A stretch of DNA of 64,000 nt from an uncultured Siphonobacter sp. (GCA_913775095.1 CAJYIW010000018.1:164649-228648), one strand, 5' to 3'. Positions 27,964-36,169 are shown, counted from the first letter of the stretch. Notes: generated by a model not told the origin, from the letters alone. Numbers and translations: made by a program.

Positions 27964-29340
27964 ATGCACTACTATAACCATATTATTGAAACCATCGGAA
28001 ATACGCCACTGGTGAAACTGAATAAAGTGACCAAAGGTATTCCGGGGACGATTCTTGTCAAAGTAGAATACTTTAATCCGGGTAATTCCGTCAAAGACCG
28101 GATTGCTCTCCGGATGATCGAGGATGCAGAAGCCGCTGGCATTCTGAAACCCGGTGGAACCATCATTGAAGGTACTTCCGGCAACACGGGCATGGGTCTG
28201 GCTCTGGCCGCCGTGGCCAAAGGATACAAGTGTATTTTCACCATGGCCGACAAGCAGTCTCAGGAAAAGATTGACATTCTGCGAGCCGTAGGGGCTGAAG
28301 TGGTGGTTTGTCCCACGAATGTGGAACCCGACGATCCGAGAAGTTATTACTCCGTGGCGAAAAAACTAAATCAGGACATTCCTAACTCGTTTTATCCCAA
28401 TCAATACGACAACCTCTCCAATTCGGCGGCTCATTACGATACCACCGGCCCCGAAATCTGGTCGCAGACGGGCGGAGAAATCACGCATTTTGCGGCGGGC
28501 GTGGGTACCGGAGGAACGATCTGCGGAACGGCTAAATTTCTGAAAGAGAAAAATCCAGTGGTAACCACCGTAGGTCTGGATACCTACGGTTCCGTTTTCA
28601 AGAAGTACAAGGAAACGGGTGAGTTTGATTCCCACGAAATTTATCCCTACCTCACCGAAGGCATCGGCGAAGACATTTTACCCAAAAATGTAAATTTCGA
28701 TCTGATCGATCAGGTCATTAAGGTGACGGATAAAGACGCGGCGATCATGGCTCGCCGACTGGCCCGCGAAGAAGGGTTATTTGTGGGCTGGAGTTGCGGA
28801 ACGGCCGTGTACGGAGCCCTGGAATACGCCCGGGAGCATTTGAAAGAAGACGACGTGATGGTGATTCTCCTCCCCGACCACGGCACCCGTTACCTCAACA
28901 AGATTTACAATGATAACTGGATGAAAGATCACGGTTTTCTGGAAAGCCGTTCGTTTGCCACCGCCCGCGACCTCATCCGCATTCGGCACCGTAATACCCC
29001 ACTCATTACGCTGCCCCAGCAGGCTCGGGTGAGTGAGGCCATTCGCCTGCTGAATCGCGACGGCATCAGCCAGATTCCGGTCGTGGATGAGACGGGGAAC
29101 TTCGTGGGCAGTATTTCGGAATCAACCATTTTGTCTTTACTCATCCAGTCGCCGGACATCAAGGAGCTCCCCATTCAGGAAATTATGGAGCAGCCCTTCC
29201 GGTTCGTAGGTTTTCACGACACCATTGATGTACTGGCTTCGCTCATTGATAAGGATAACAAAGCTCTGCTCGTTCGCGACGAAGCGGACCGCGTTCACAT
29301 CATCACCCAGGCCGATTTATTACTGGCAATGACGAATTAA
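27964..29340 (+). CDS. Cystathionine beta-synthase (PLP enzyme with CBS-domain tail)
   Basis: A 458-residue enzyme joining serine (or O-acetylserine) and homocysteine (or sulfide). The PLP-lysine is Lys44 in GNSVKDR, the substrate loop is EGTSGNTGMGLA, and the phosphate loop is GVGTGGTICGTA. Residues about 335-455 hold two CBS domains, as in eukaryotic cystathionine beta-synthase, which lets adenosyl ligands tune activity. Plain cysteine synthases lack that tail. Start MHYYNHIIETIGNTPLVKL is typical. It is monocistronic with a strong terminator. Cysteine-synthase activity remains possible. Confidence 0.92.
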   Translation: MHYYNHIIETIGNTPLVKLNKVTKGIPGTILVKVEYFNPGNSVKDRIALRMIEDAEAAGILKPGGTIIEGTSGNTGMGLALAAVAKGYKCIFTMADKQSQEKIDILRAVGAEVVVCPTNVEPDDPRSYYSVAKKLNQDIPNSFYPNQYDNLSNSAAHYDTTGPEIWSQTGGEITHFAAGVGTGGTICGTAKFLKEKNPVVTTVGLDTYGSVFKKYKETGEFDSHEIYPYLTEGIGEDILPKNVNFDLIDQVIKVTDKDAAIMARRLAREEGLFVGWSCGTAVYGALEYAREHLKEDDVMVILLPDHGTRYLNKIYNDNWMKDHGFLESRSFATARDLIRIRHRNTPLITLPQQARVSEAIRLLNRDGISQIPVVDETGNFVGSISESTILSLLIQSPDIKELPIQEIMEQPFRFVGFHDTIDVLASLIDKDNKALLVRDEADRVHIITQADLLLAMTN

Positions 29341-29363
29341 CGATTACTAAGACATGAATTACG

Positions 29364-29392
29364 AAAGGAAGGCTTGCGGGCCTTCCTTTTTT
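29364..29392 (+). terminator. Intrinsic terminator of the cystathionine beta-synthase gene
   Basis: A 10-bp stem AAAGGAAGGC with a 6-base loop and TTTTTT. Confidence 0.85.
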
Positions 29393-29441
29393 GCTGAATA
29401 TGGCTTTCATTTGGGGACGATTTTCTCACCTTACCCCCCAC

Positions 29442-29960
29442 ATGAAAAAACTTCTATTTTTTCTTCTGCTGTCTCCCCTGGCGAGCTACGCCCAGCAGAG
29501 CATTGATCTGACCACGGAACACGCGACCGAGTTCAACGGGATTGAATACGGCTTCGACATTACGAATGAGCGAAAGACGGAAATCAAGAACGAAAATTAC
29601 AACCGTTTTGAATTGCGGGTGTACGTTCGGAACAACAGCGGCTGTTCGAAAATCCTGTTTCCCCGCCAAACCACCTTCGGCGAGCAGAACCAGAATTTAC
29701 TGGCCGCCTTCCTCTGCGTAAACGCCACGGGTAAACGCCTAACGTCAAAAGATGCTCAGGTTCATGCCGGGCCTTTTGTAATTCCCTATAAACAGACGGT
29801 AAAGAATGCCGAAGGCAAGATGATCACCACCACAACGAACATTCAGGTAGGCCATATCTTAAAAAATGGAGAAATTTCTTTAGAAAATTTAATTGTGATA
29901 GTGCCTGAGGGTGAGGCACCTAGAATAAAAGTAGTGATTCAGGACTTGATAGAATTGTAA
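29442..29960 (+). CDS. Secreted hypothetical protein
   Basis: A 172-residue protein from the ATG at 29442, giving a clean signal peptide (MKKLLFFLLLSPLASYA, then QQ). The frame from 29391 would put 17 polar residues in front and is rejected. The mature part is beta-rich, with two cysteines (GCSK and FLCVN) that could form a disulfide in the periplasm. I recognise no family. The end of the gene shifts toward A/T-rich codons as it approaches the tRNA-Ser locus. Confidence 0.7.
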   Translation: MKKLLFFLLLSPLASYAQQSIDLTTEHATEFNGIEYGFDITNERKTEIKNENYNRFELRVYVRNNSGCSKILFPRQTTFGEQNQNLLAAFLCVNATGKRLTSKDAQVHAGPFVIPYKQTVKNAEGKMITTTTNIQVGHILKNGEISLENLIVIVPEGEAPRIKVVIQDLIEL

Positions 29961-29977
29961 TTTTTTAAAAACAGGAC

Positions 29978-30008
29978 TTGACAAAGCCCCCAAATACCAC
30001 TACTTTTG
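29978..30008 (+). promoter_or_regulatory. Promoter of tRNA-Ser
   Basis: TTG at 29978-29980 and TACTTTTG at 30001-30008 are separated by 20 bases, matching the Bacteroidota -33/-7 layout. The predicted transcript start lies a few bases before the tRNA at 30019. Confidence 0.72.
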
Positions 30009-30018
30009 TGACACAAAC

Positions 30019-30103
30019 AGAGGGTTGGCGGAGTGGTCGATCGCGGCAGTCTTGAAAACTGTTGACTGTAACAGGTCCGGGGGTTCGAATCCCTCACCCT
30101 CTG
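30019..30103 (+). tRNA. tRNA-Ser (anticodon UGA)
   Basis: An 85-base type II tRNA. The acceptor stem AGAGGGT pairs with ACCCTCT, followed by discriminator G. The anticodon loop CTTGAAA gives UGA, reading UCA codons. A long variable arm (TTGACTGTAACAGGTCC) marks it as serine, and the T-loop TTCGAAT is canonical. The 3' CCA is not encoded (the sequence continues CAA). The gene is intact and is the likely integration target of the adjacent recombinase. Confidence 0.95.
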
Positions 30104-30213
30104 CAACGCTTAATTAAGCATCTGAATAAGATCATAACCAGCCTCCCAAAGCTGGTTTTTTTATGTCCTTACCTGTTTGAAACCCAGCTTTTAACGAATT
30201 TACTGGACATCCT

Positions 30214-30265
30214 ACTGGCACCTAAAAAGGCTCACTGGCACCCCCTTCTGGGTTCCACTGGCACC
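30214..30265 (+). repeat. Three direct repeats ACTGGCACC next to the integrase
   Basis: Exact copies lie at 30214-30222, 30234-30242 and 30257-30265, with a partial copy (ACTGGACAT) near 30202. They are spaced about two helical turns apart between the tRNA and the integrase gene, as expected of arm-type recombinase binding sites. No other feature explains this 239-base gap. Confidence 0.5.
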
Positions 30266-30342
30266 TTCTTAAGCACTTTCTAATCCTTTCTTCTTATCAA
30301 ACGTCATTACATTGTGAGCGGCCTCGCCGGGCGTTCACAAGT

Positions 30343-31554
30343 ATGAAGTATACACGCATGGAAATTTCCTTTTTCCGCCACACTTCAAAAACTCCCGGTT
30401 ATTCAACCCTTTATTGCCAAATTTCTATGGATAACCACACCCTCGAAATTGGGACAACTGGCGTAAAAATTCTTTCCCATCACTGGAACGGCCAGACCGT
30501 TAGCAAAGAAGACCCACTGTCACAATTTAAAAACGAGAAGCTTCTGCTCTTCAGAACGAAGCTCACCGCCATTTTTAACGATTTATACCGGCAGGATAAG
30601 CCCTTTAATGTCCAGCACATTAAGCACCTTTTCAAGAATCCGAAAAAGTCCTACACATTCCTGTCTGCTTTTGACATCTGGCTAAAGGATGAAATGGGTC
30701 AAAATCCAAAGATTAAAAAGTCAACCCTTGAGACGTATGATAAGGTACGTAAGAAGCTAGTGGATTTTTTGATTAGTGAAAAGCAGTTACAGCTCCCTCT
30801 GGAGCTTTTCGACGTGCCTATGCTGAAGAAATACCGGAACTGGATGGAGCGGGTTAGAAAGCATAAGGATAGCTACGTACGCAAGCATTCCCAGGTAATT
30901 AAACAGGTCAGCCGCTGGGCCGTTGGAGCTGGACTTTCTGAAGGCGATTTACTAGCCGGTTTCCGGGTGAAAAATGAGGAAACCGAAGATCCGCTGCACC
31001 TGACTTCAGACCAGTTCGAAGCCATCAAAACCCACAACTTCCAAAACGAAGCACTCCAGCAGGTAGTCGATGTTTTTATAGTGTATTGCCGCACTGGCTT
31101 TCACTATCAGGATTTAAAAGATATGGCCCGCCTGGCTGAGTCTAGAGTGCATACTGGAGTCGATAAAACCGACTGGATCACGCACCCTCGCATCAAAACA
31201 GGATTCAAGGCTAAGCTGCCTATTTTCGACGAAGTACGCCCGATCCTGGCGAAATATGGCGGCTGGGAGAACCTGCCTATCAAATCAAATAAAACGATGA
31301 ATGACTGGCTCAAGATCATGGCAGCAGAAATGAAGTTTCCAGAGCCGTTAGCCAGTCGCATTTCGGTAAAGATTGGAAGGAAAACGTTTACGGATTGGGC
31401 GATGAATGAGCTAGGCATGACCAAAGACGCCATTGCGGTCATGCTAGGCCGTAAAACGACACGGGGCTTAGAAGTATATGGAAAGCCAGACGAACGCCGC
31501 GTAGCGTTGGAATTAGGCCGTATTCAGCCGAAAAGTTACACCACTAAAAAATAA
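30343..31554 (+). CDS. Tyrosine recombinase (integrase) of the tRNA-Ser island
   Basis: A 403-residue protein with Bacteroidota integrase layout: an arm-binding domain (about 1-100), a core-binding SAM-like domain (about 105-205) and a catalytic domain (about 220-390). Catalytic Arg250 (CRTG), Arg346 and nucleophile Tyr379 are present. The usual His of HxxR is Lys343, and the His/Trp of LGH is Arg370 (LGRKTT). These substitutions are unusual; the protein is full length, so it may be an active variant or a decaying enzyme. It should integrate or excise the island at the tRNA 240 bases upstream. Confidence 0.85.
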   Translation: MKYTRMEISFFRHTSKTPGYSTLYCQISMDNHTLEIGTTGVKILSHHWNGQTVSKEDPLSQFKNEKLLLFRTKLTAIFNDLYRQDKPFNVQHIKHLFKNPKKSYTFLSAFDIWLKDEMGQNPKIKKSTLETYDKVRKKLVDFLISEKQLQLPLELFDVPMLKKYRNWMERVRKHKDSYVRKHSQVIKQVSRWAVGAGLSEGDLLAGFRVKNEETEDPLHLTSDQFEAIKTHNFQNEALQQVVDVFIVYCRTGFHYQDLKDMARLAESRVHTGVDKTDWITHPRIKTGFKAKLPIFDEVRPILAKYGGWENLPIKSNKTMNDWLKIMAAEMKFPEPLASRISVKIGRKTFTDWAMNELGMTKDAIAVMLGRKTTRGLEVYGKPDERRVALELGRIQPKSYTTKK

Positions 31555-31593
31555 CTATCTCCCACTATAACTAAGACCCGGAAAGGCCGGTAA

Positions 31594-31660
31594 AAGGCGA
31601 CCAGAAATTTACTAAATTTGCGGTCGCCTTCCGGCTGAAGGTGAACGTATCTTTATACGT
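31594..31660 (+). ncRNA. Structured non-coding segment with a -7-like box (candidate small RNA)
   Basis: Two inverted repeats are visible: AAGGCGACC (31594-31602) with GGTCGCCTT (31622-31630), and ACGTAT (31645-31650) with ATACGT (31655-31660). TAAATTTG, an exact -7 match, is at 31613-31620. Together with the long palindrome that follows, this could be a short transcript between integrase and the convergent gene. No homologue is recognised, so the call is speculative. Confidence 0.25.
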
Positions 31661-31663
31661 ATT

Positions 31664-31731
31664 TTAGTAACTCTGAGAAAGTGCGAAAGGTTGGCGTTTG
31701 CCAACCTTTCGCACTTTCTCAGAGTTACTAA
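31664..31731. terminator. 32-bp perfect palindrome between convergent genes
   Basis: Arms 31664-31695 and 31700-31731 are exact inverse complements around loop GTTT. The right arm contains the TAG stop of the minus-strand AbiC-like gene (31728-31730). There is no T-run on either strand. The position between convergent genes and the same GTTT loop as the 62565 hairpin suggest bidirectional termination or 3'-end protection. Confidence 0.65.
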
Positions 31732-32852
31732 TCCTTCATCTTAATAAACTTAGCGTTTATTGGCTTCCATTCAAAGAAATTAGCATCATCGTAAATACTC
31801 TCTATATCTGGGCCAAAGTCGGCTAAAGGGAGGGGAATGTCCCTAATAAGACCAAATTTTTTTATATAGTTTTCATTATTCCGATTAACTATCCATGAGT
31901 CTCCTATTACAGTCATTGAATGATAATGCAATAAAAGTTGCTCATGTATGGACAATTGAGATCTAATTATTTTTAAATATTTTTGTTTTTCTTCATTATT
32001 AAGTATATAATTATTTTGTCCATCTACATATTCAACTAAATTTAATAAATTATTAAAGTAATGATTTATTCTAGTAGCATGACCTTCAAATGGCAAATAC
32101 TCTAATGTAGTAAAATTGTATGATTTATCACTATTCATAAAACTAGTTCTTATAGAGAATGAATTAGGTTTTTCATTAGTTTCAAGACTTTTTTTATTCA
32201 TACCCCCCTCCCAATCTATTCGCTTCATATGCAAATTAATATAATAATTATTAATTAATTCTTCGAATGTTTTCACATATGAAACACTATTAAAAATATT
32301 GTTAGCAGACTCGCCAATACCATAAAAAAAAGCCACATAAGATATATTTAAAATATCCTTATCATTCATTTTTATATCTAATGATTCAAAATAATTATTA
32401 TTTGCTTTACAATAGGTATAAAGTTCTAAGTAGCAAAATCTAAACTCTTTAAACATAGAAATAAATGCTCTTCTACCATAGAGGCCATCATTAATTAATA
32501 TTTCAGATACAATTTCTCGATGGATTTTTAGTAATTCGTAAAACCTAGCTTCAAACCTATCTGTCTTACTATCTCTTTCTTGGTCATCAATTCTTTTATT
32601 TTGTTGTTTATTAAACTCATATTGAATCCAAAAAGCAGCAAATGTTAAACATGCTGTTAATAAACCTACAAAAGGTGCAGTTGTTCCTCCAATAGTATCT
32701 CCAATTTGGCCTGTCTCCATAAAATCCATTCCAGGAATCCATGTTTCTCTAGTTAAAAGAAAAGGCATTCCTAATGAAATGATAGATAAAACCAATGACA
32801 TAGTAAGAAAATATTTAATTATCTTACTTAATCCTTTATTATTCTCTTCCAT
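31728..32852 (-). CDS. Putative AbiC-type phage abortive infection protein (membrane)
   Basis: A 374-residue protein. Two transmembrane helices lie at about 11-32 and 58-77, with an acidic loop between them. The cytoplasmic part begins with RFEARFYELLKIHRE at about 99-113 and GLYGRRAFISMFKEF, the hallmark of the putative AbiC family. Members are associated with growth arrest or death of phage-infected cells. The ATG at 32852 lies 4 bases after the stop of the upstream gene; a TTG at 32864 would overlap it. The gene is strongly AT-rich, unlike most of the window, a sign of transfer. Function is inferred from family likeness and island context. Confidence 0.72.
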   Translation of the reverse strand: MEENNKGLSKIIKYFLTMSLVLSIISLGMPFLLTRETWIPGMDFMETGQIGDTIGGTTAPFVGLLTACLTFAAFWIQYEFNKQQNKRIDDQERDSKTDRFEARFYELLKIHREIVSEILINDGLYGRRAFISMFKEFRFCYLELYTYCKANNNYFESLDIKMNDKDILNISYVAFFYGIGESANNIFNSVSYVKTFEELINNYYINLHMKRIDWEGGMNKKSLETNEKPNSFSIRTSFMNSDKSYNFTTLEYLPFEGHATRINHYFNNLLNLVEYVDGQNNYILNNEEKQKYLKIIRSQLSIHEQLLLHYHSMTVIGDSWIVNRNNENYIKKFGLIRDIPLPLADFGPDIESIYDDANFFEWKPINAKFIKMKD

Positions 32853-32856
32853 TAAA

Positions 32857-33762
32857 TTAATCAAATTTCCACTTTAAGTCATTTTTACTTTTGGGGTATT
32901 CTTTTTGCTGCATTTCATCAATCATTAAATACTTAATTTTACCATTTATTACAACTGATTTATAAATTATAGTAGCAAAAGCTACATATCCATTTTTATC
33001 AAAGGCTAATTTTATTTTTTGAACCCAACTACCATTTAATGCACTAAAATATAATTTATAAGTTTTTTCTTTATATTTATCAGCATCTAAAGCTCCTATT
33101 CGCCTTCCACTACCTTTAGCCATATCACCAATATTAAAGTTGACCTGTAATTTATCTTGTTGTCTTACAAAATCAGAAACGGACATCCCTTCTTTATAGG
33201 ACACTGTTTTAATATCATCATCTATAACAGAAACATTAAGACTATATAATGGAAATTCTCCTTTATGCACGGCAACTATATCTACCGATTCACTACTATT
33301 ATTCCCAAAAATTAAAGCAAAACAATAACTATTGCCTCCAGTTATACTTTGAGCTATTTCTTCACTTTTAGCTCTTAGCTCCTTTTGCAATTGAGATATT
33401 TCATCACTTTTACTACTTATCTTCTTTTGGTATTCAACTTGCGTCAAAGCAGAAGAATTAACTTTTTCTAAATTTAATTTTATTTCTTCGTTTTTATTAT
33501 TTAAATCTTTTTGTCTTTTTATAATATCATCTCTCATGTCAACTAAAGACTTCTTCTGATTATCTGAATCTATATCTTGTTGAATAGAAGCAGACATGGA
33601 TCCTATTGCTCCAATTAATGCTCCTATAAATACCCAAGTAGCTGGGTTAGTAAGAAAATTCGCAGGTAACCTTCTATATAGGATAAAGTAAACAATAGCT
33701 CCTATCGAAGCTCCCATCAGAATCCATGGTGCTGGATTAGTAAATAAATCTTTTAATGACAT
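32857..33762 (-). CDS. Coiled-coil membrane protein, partner of the AbiC-like gene
   Basis: A 301-residue protein not assigned to any family I know. Two hydrophobic helices (about 11-29 and 39-57) arise from an internal duplication: NPAPWILMGASIGAI and NPATWVFIGALIGAI. A long heptad-rich coiled coil follows at about 65-140, with the KSDEISQLQKEL/KSEEIAQ repeat. The soluble beta-rich domain (about 140-301) begins at GGNSYCFALIFG. The ATG at 33762 is chosen because residues before it are of non-protein character and the duplicated helix starts just after. It is first in a two-gene AT-rich operon with the AbiC-like gene. A sensor role is possible but unproven. Confidence 0.7.
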   Translation of the reverse strand: MSLKDLFTNPAPWILMGASIGAIVYFILYRRLPANFLTNPATWVFIGALIGAIGSMSASIQQDIDSDNQKKSLVDMRDDIIKRQKDLNNKNEEIKLNLEKVNSSALTQVEYQKKISSKSDEISQLQKELRAKSEEIAQSITGGNSYCFALIFGNNSSESVDIVAVHKGEFPLYSLNVSVIDDDIKTVSYKEGMSVSDFVRQQDKLQVNFNIGDMAKGSGRRIGALDADKYKEKTYKLYFSALNGSWVQKIKLAFDKNGYVAFATIIYKSVVINGKIKYLMIDEMQQKEYPKSKNDLKWKFD

Positions 33763-33985
33763 AAAATTATTTGTGTGGAGGGTACTGTCCTTAAATATAT
33801 GCCTCATTATCAGATTGTTAAAAAAGCTGCACCCTTTTAGAGTTAAAAAATGAATTAAAAACCTAGTAATCAAGTTATTACATCAAAAAAAAAAATTAAA
33901 TATCCAAAATATCCCTAATCTCCGCCCGCCCTATCACATTTTGGAAATTTCCATTTTTGATTTTTTCGAATAGCTGAAAATGAAA

Positions 33986-34048
33986 ATGGCCCGGCGTCCT
34001 GCCGCCCTCGGTCGTTGTCGTCGGGTCGGTCGCGGATCGCCGGGCCAT
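33986..34048. repeat. GC-rich inverted repeat in AT-rich surroundings
   Basis: ATGGCCCGGCG (33986-33996) is exactly inverted at 34038-34048, around a 41-base loop rich in GGTCG-type motifs. The abrupt change from AT-rich DNA marks a junction in the island. It may be a structured RNA or an old recombination boundary. Bases 33763-33985 show nothing recognisable. Confidence 0.5.
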
Positions 34049-34078
34049 CGGCTGGCCGGTCGTCGGTCGGGTTACAAA

Positions 34079-34291
34079 TTATAAGAAGTCGATGTCGAAG
34101 CCTGATTCATTGTAGGCTACCCCGCCCAGGCTCTTCCATATCACATAGTAGTCCACGGTATCGCCTATGTGGGTGGCGTTCTCCTGCTCGACCCCGCCCT
34201 TCTTCTCGCTGCTCTTGTCCTTAGTGTAGTCCGCCTTTATGGGCGTGAACATCATTGAGACCATTGCTCTTTTAAAGCATTGCGGGTGCAT
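34079..34291 (-). pseudogene. Probable phage terminase large-subunit tail (gene remnant)
   Basis: A 70-codon frame whose sequence (ADYTKDKSSEKKGGVEQENATHIGDTVDYYVIW) resembles the extreme C-terminus of phage terminase large subunits, where an HxxDAxxY-like motif lies near the end. An in-frame stop shortly upstream of the ATG shows that the rest of the gene is gone. Its GC-richer codon use differs from the AbiC-like pair. It could instead be an unrelated small gene; no homology search was possible. Bases 34292-34519 contain no gene. Confidence 0.4.
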
Positions 34292-34519
34292 CTTGTAGCA
34301 TTAGGTGAATAAACAAATACTGGTCGTAATGCTTCCTAATTATGATTCAAGGGTGAATCTCACCATCTCCCAGCAGTAGGTCTATAAGTTCATTGCTAAT
34401 AAATCGTATATAGACTTCATCCCCAGTCAAAATCCCCCAGTAAACTACCAAAAGTTTAGAACCCCTCCGTACCTTCGCGTTTCTTAGGTAATTAGTTTCC
34501 AACTCAACTTATCACATCT

Positions 34520-35743
34520 ATGAATCGGTATTTTTTGGGGCTATGGCTGGCCCTATGGTTGGTTTCGGGGCAGGCGGCTTCTGCTCTTAGCGACACGCTG
34601 AAGGTTACTGCCGGGGTTACGGACTACGGTCCCCTGATTCAGTCCAAATTACTGAAACTCGCCGAGCAGGGCGGTGGTACGCTGTACATTCGGCCGGGCA
34701 GCTATCCTGTATTATCAGCCGCCGTAGTTGATTTCCAGTCCAAACCTGCTTCGCTGGCGGTTGTTGGCATGCTCAGTCGCCAGGGCAAACGCCCCGAGCT
34801 GATCGATACCGACGTCAAACGTGATCCTCATAGCTTCCTGGCTTTTGTCTCTCACATTGAGCATTTGAACCTGTCGGTCCAGATCTCTAATCTGGCCTTC
34901 AGGGGTAATAATATTCCTTACTCGCCTACCCACCCCTTTTTTAATAACCCGAAAAAGTCTTATTCCTCCGCCATTAGCATTCTTAATTCTAGAACCGCCC
35001 GGGTTACCCATTGTAGTATTGACCGCGTTTATGGAAATGGAATCGCTATTACTAACTGGCTTGATAACAAAAAGAAGTTATACCGTTGTGAGTCTCCGGT
35101 CGTTCTTCATACCACCATCACCAATACCTGGGCCCATAACATAGCCGATGACACCGGAGATGGCATTGTTTTCCTAAGTTGTAACAAACCCCGCGTTGAA
35201 AACTGCTTGATTACGAATGATTTAACGAAGGATAAAATGTTTGGCCGGGGAGCCATTGTGGTGGAACATTACTGCGAAAAATCAATCATCAGAAATAATC
35301 GCCTGACGGGCTTTATGCGGACGATTCACCTGGAATGTGATTACGGCGGGCACTTAATCGAAAAAAACGTAGCTCTGCAGTGTGACAATGGCGTTGTCTT
35401 TTCACTGGATTGTGGCCAGCAACCCGCCGACTACGGGAAGTATTCCAAATCCATCGTTCGTAATAATTCTTTTACCTTTTCGGACGAGACCAATCGGTTT
35501 AACTTACCCAAAGGCGGGCGTTCCTTTATTTCTTTCTGGGTAGCTACCCCTGTCCTGAAAGGGCTGGTTGTGGAGAACAATAAGTTTTACTGGGGAGCTG
35601 CCAGTGATACCATCAAACAGGTGACAGCTCAGAAACGCAAGGGTATCATGTTTGATTTCAAAGGCCAGGATCCTGAAATTATACAACGGAACAATACTTT
35701 GCAATTATTTGATAACGCGGGTGGGAAGACTGGCATGAAGTAA
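34520..35743 (+). CDS. Secreted right-handed beta-helix (pectate-lyase-like) protein
   Basis: A 407-residue exported protein. The signal peptide covers about 1-22 (MNRYFLGLWLALWLVSGQAASA). An N-terminal GGGTLYIRPGSY-type segment at about 50-65 is the start of a pectate-lyase-like fold. Repeating N-rich turns (such as VENCLITND, IIRNNRLTG, IVRNNSF, VVENNKFYW) show a parallel beta-helix to about 380. Proteins of this type bind or cleave polysaccharides; no catalytic residues can be named. It is the first ordinary chromosomal gene to the right of the island. Confidence 0.78.
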   Translation: MNRYFLGLWLALWLVSGQAASALSDTLKVTAGVTDYGPLIQSKLLKLAEQGGGTLYIRPGSYPVLSAAVVDFQSKPASLAVVGMLSRQGKRPELIDTDVKRDPHSFLAFVSHIEHLNLSVQISNLAFRGNNIPYSPTHPFFNNPKKSYSSAISILNSRTARVTHCSIDRVYGNGIAITNWLDNKKKLYRCESPVVLHTTITNTWAHNIADDTGDGIVFLSCNKPRVENCLITNDLTKDKMFGRGAIVVEHYCEKSIIRNNRLTGFMRTIHLECDYGGHLIEKNVALQCDNGVVFSLDCGQQPADYGKYSKSIVRNNSFTFSDETNRFNLPKGGRSFISFWVATPVLKGLVVENNKFYWGAASDTIKQVTAQKRKGIMFDFKGQDPEIIQRNNTLQLFDNAGGKTGMK

Positions 35744-36161
35744 GCTGTCTTCGCTAAGAGGTTAAGCAAAGCATCCCCTGGGACACCTGTCTAAAGCAGT
35801 GATCTGCCGTTTCAAGTAACCGAATCGGTTGGGGAGCTTTCTCCAACTGGTCTTTTTTAGCGAATGGTGTCTGGGTAGTAAAGTGCCTTCATGCAGGAGG
35901 GGCAGGTAGACAGAATCAGCTCTACCTATGGGCTATACACCAGGTGCGTTCGCTGACTTCAGTAGCGTTCGCCTGAAGAAGAATGCTTCATCTGAAACCA
36001 GGTAAATGATTCAATAGTATTTGTTTTATTTGGCAAAACTTACCTCCTGCTTTCTTTTCATTTCTACAAACGAACCCATAAGCTCCCTATACTACTCTGA
36101 TCTGCTTTTGAGTATTCCCAAAAAATGTCATTTTATTTCTCCATTCTCTGCTAAATAACTA

Positions 36162-36169
36162 TATGTTTG
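36162..36169 (+). promoter_or_regulatory. TAnnTTTG -7 box of the zinc-finger/HTH gene
   Basis: TATGTTTG matches the consensus 19 bases before the ATG at 36188. Apart from this, the 440-base gap 35744-36187 holds nothing I recognise. Confidence 0.45.

Noticed and set aside
30214..30265. CRISPR-like array
   Set aside because: The repeats are only 9 bases with 11-14-base spacers; no cas genes occur in the window.
34015..34224. Plus-strand Arg/Ser-rich open frame in the GC-rich spacer
   Set aside because: Its composition reflects the GC-rich repeat, and it lies opposite the terminase-like frame.
34346..34372. Possible attR: GGGTGAATCTCACCATCT resembles the tRNA-Ser 3' end
   Set aside because: Two gaps and several mismatches are needed to align it with GGGTTCGAATCCCTCACC, so the right boundary of the island remains unknown.
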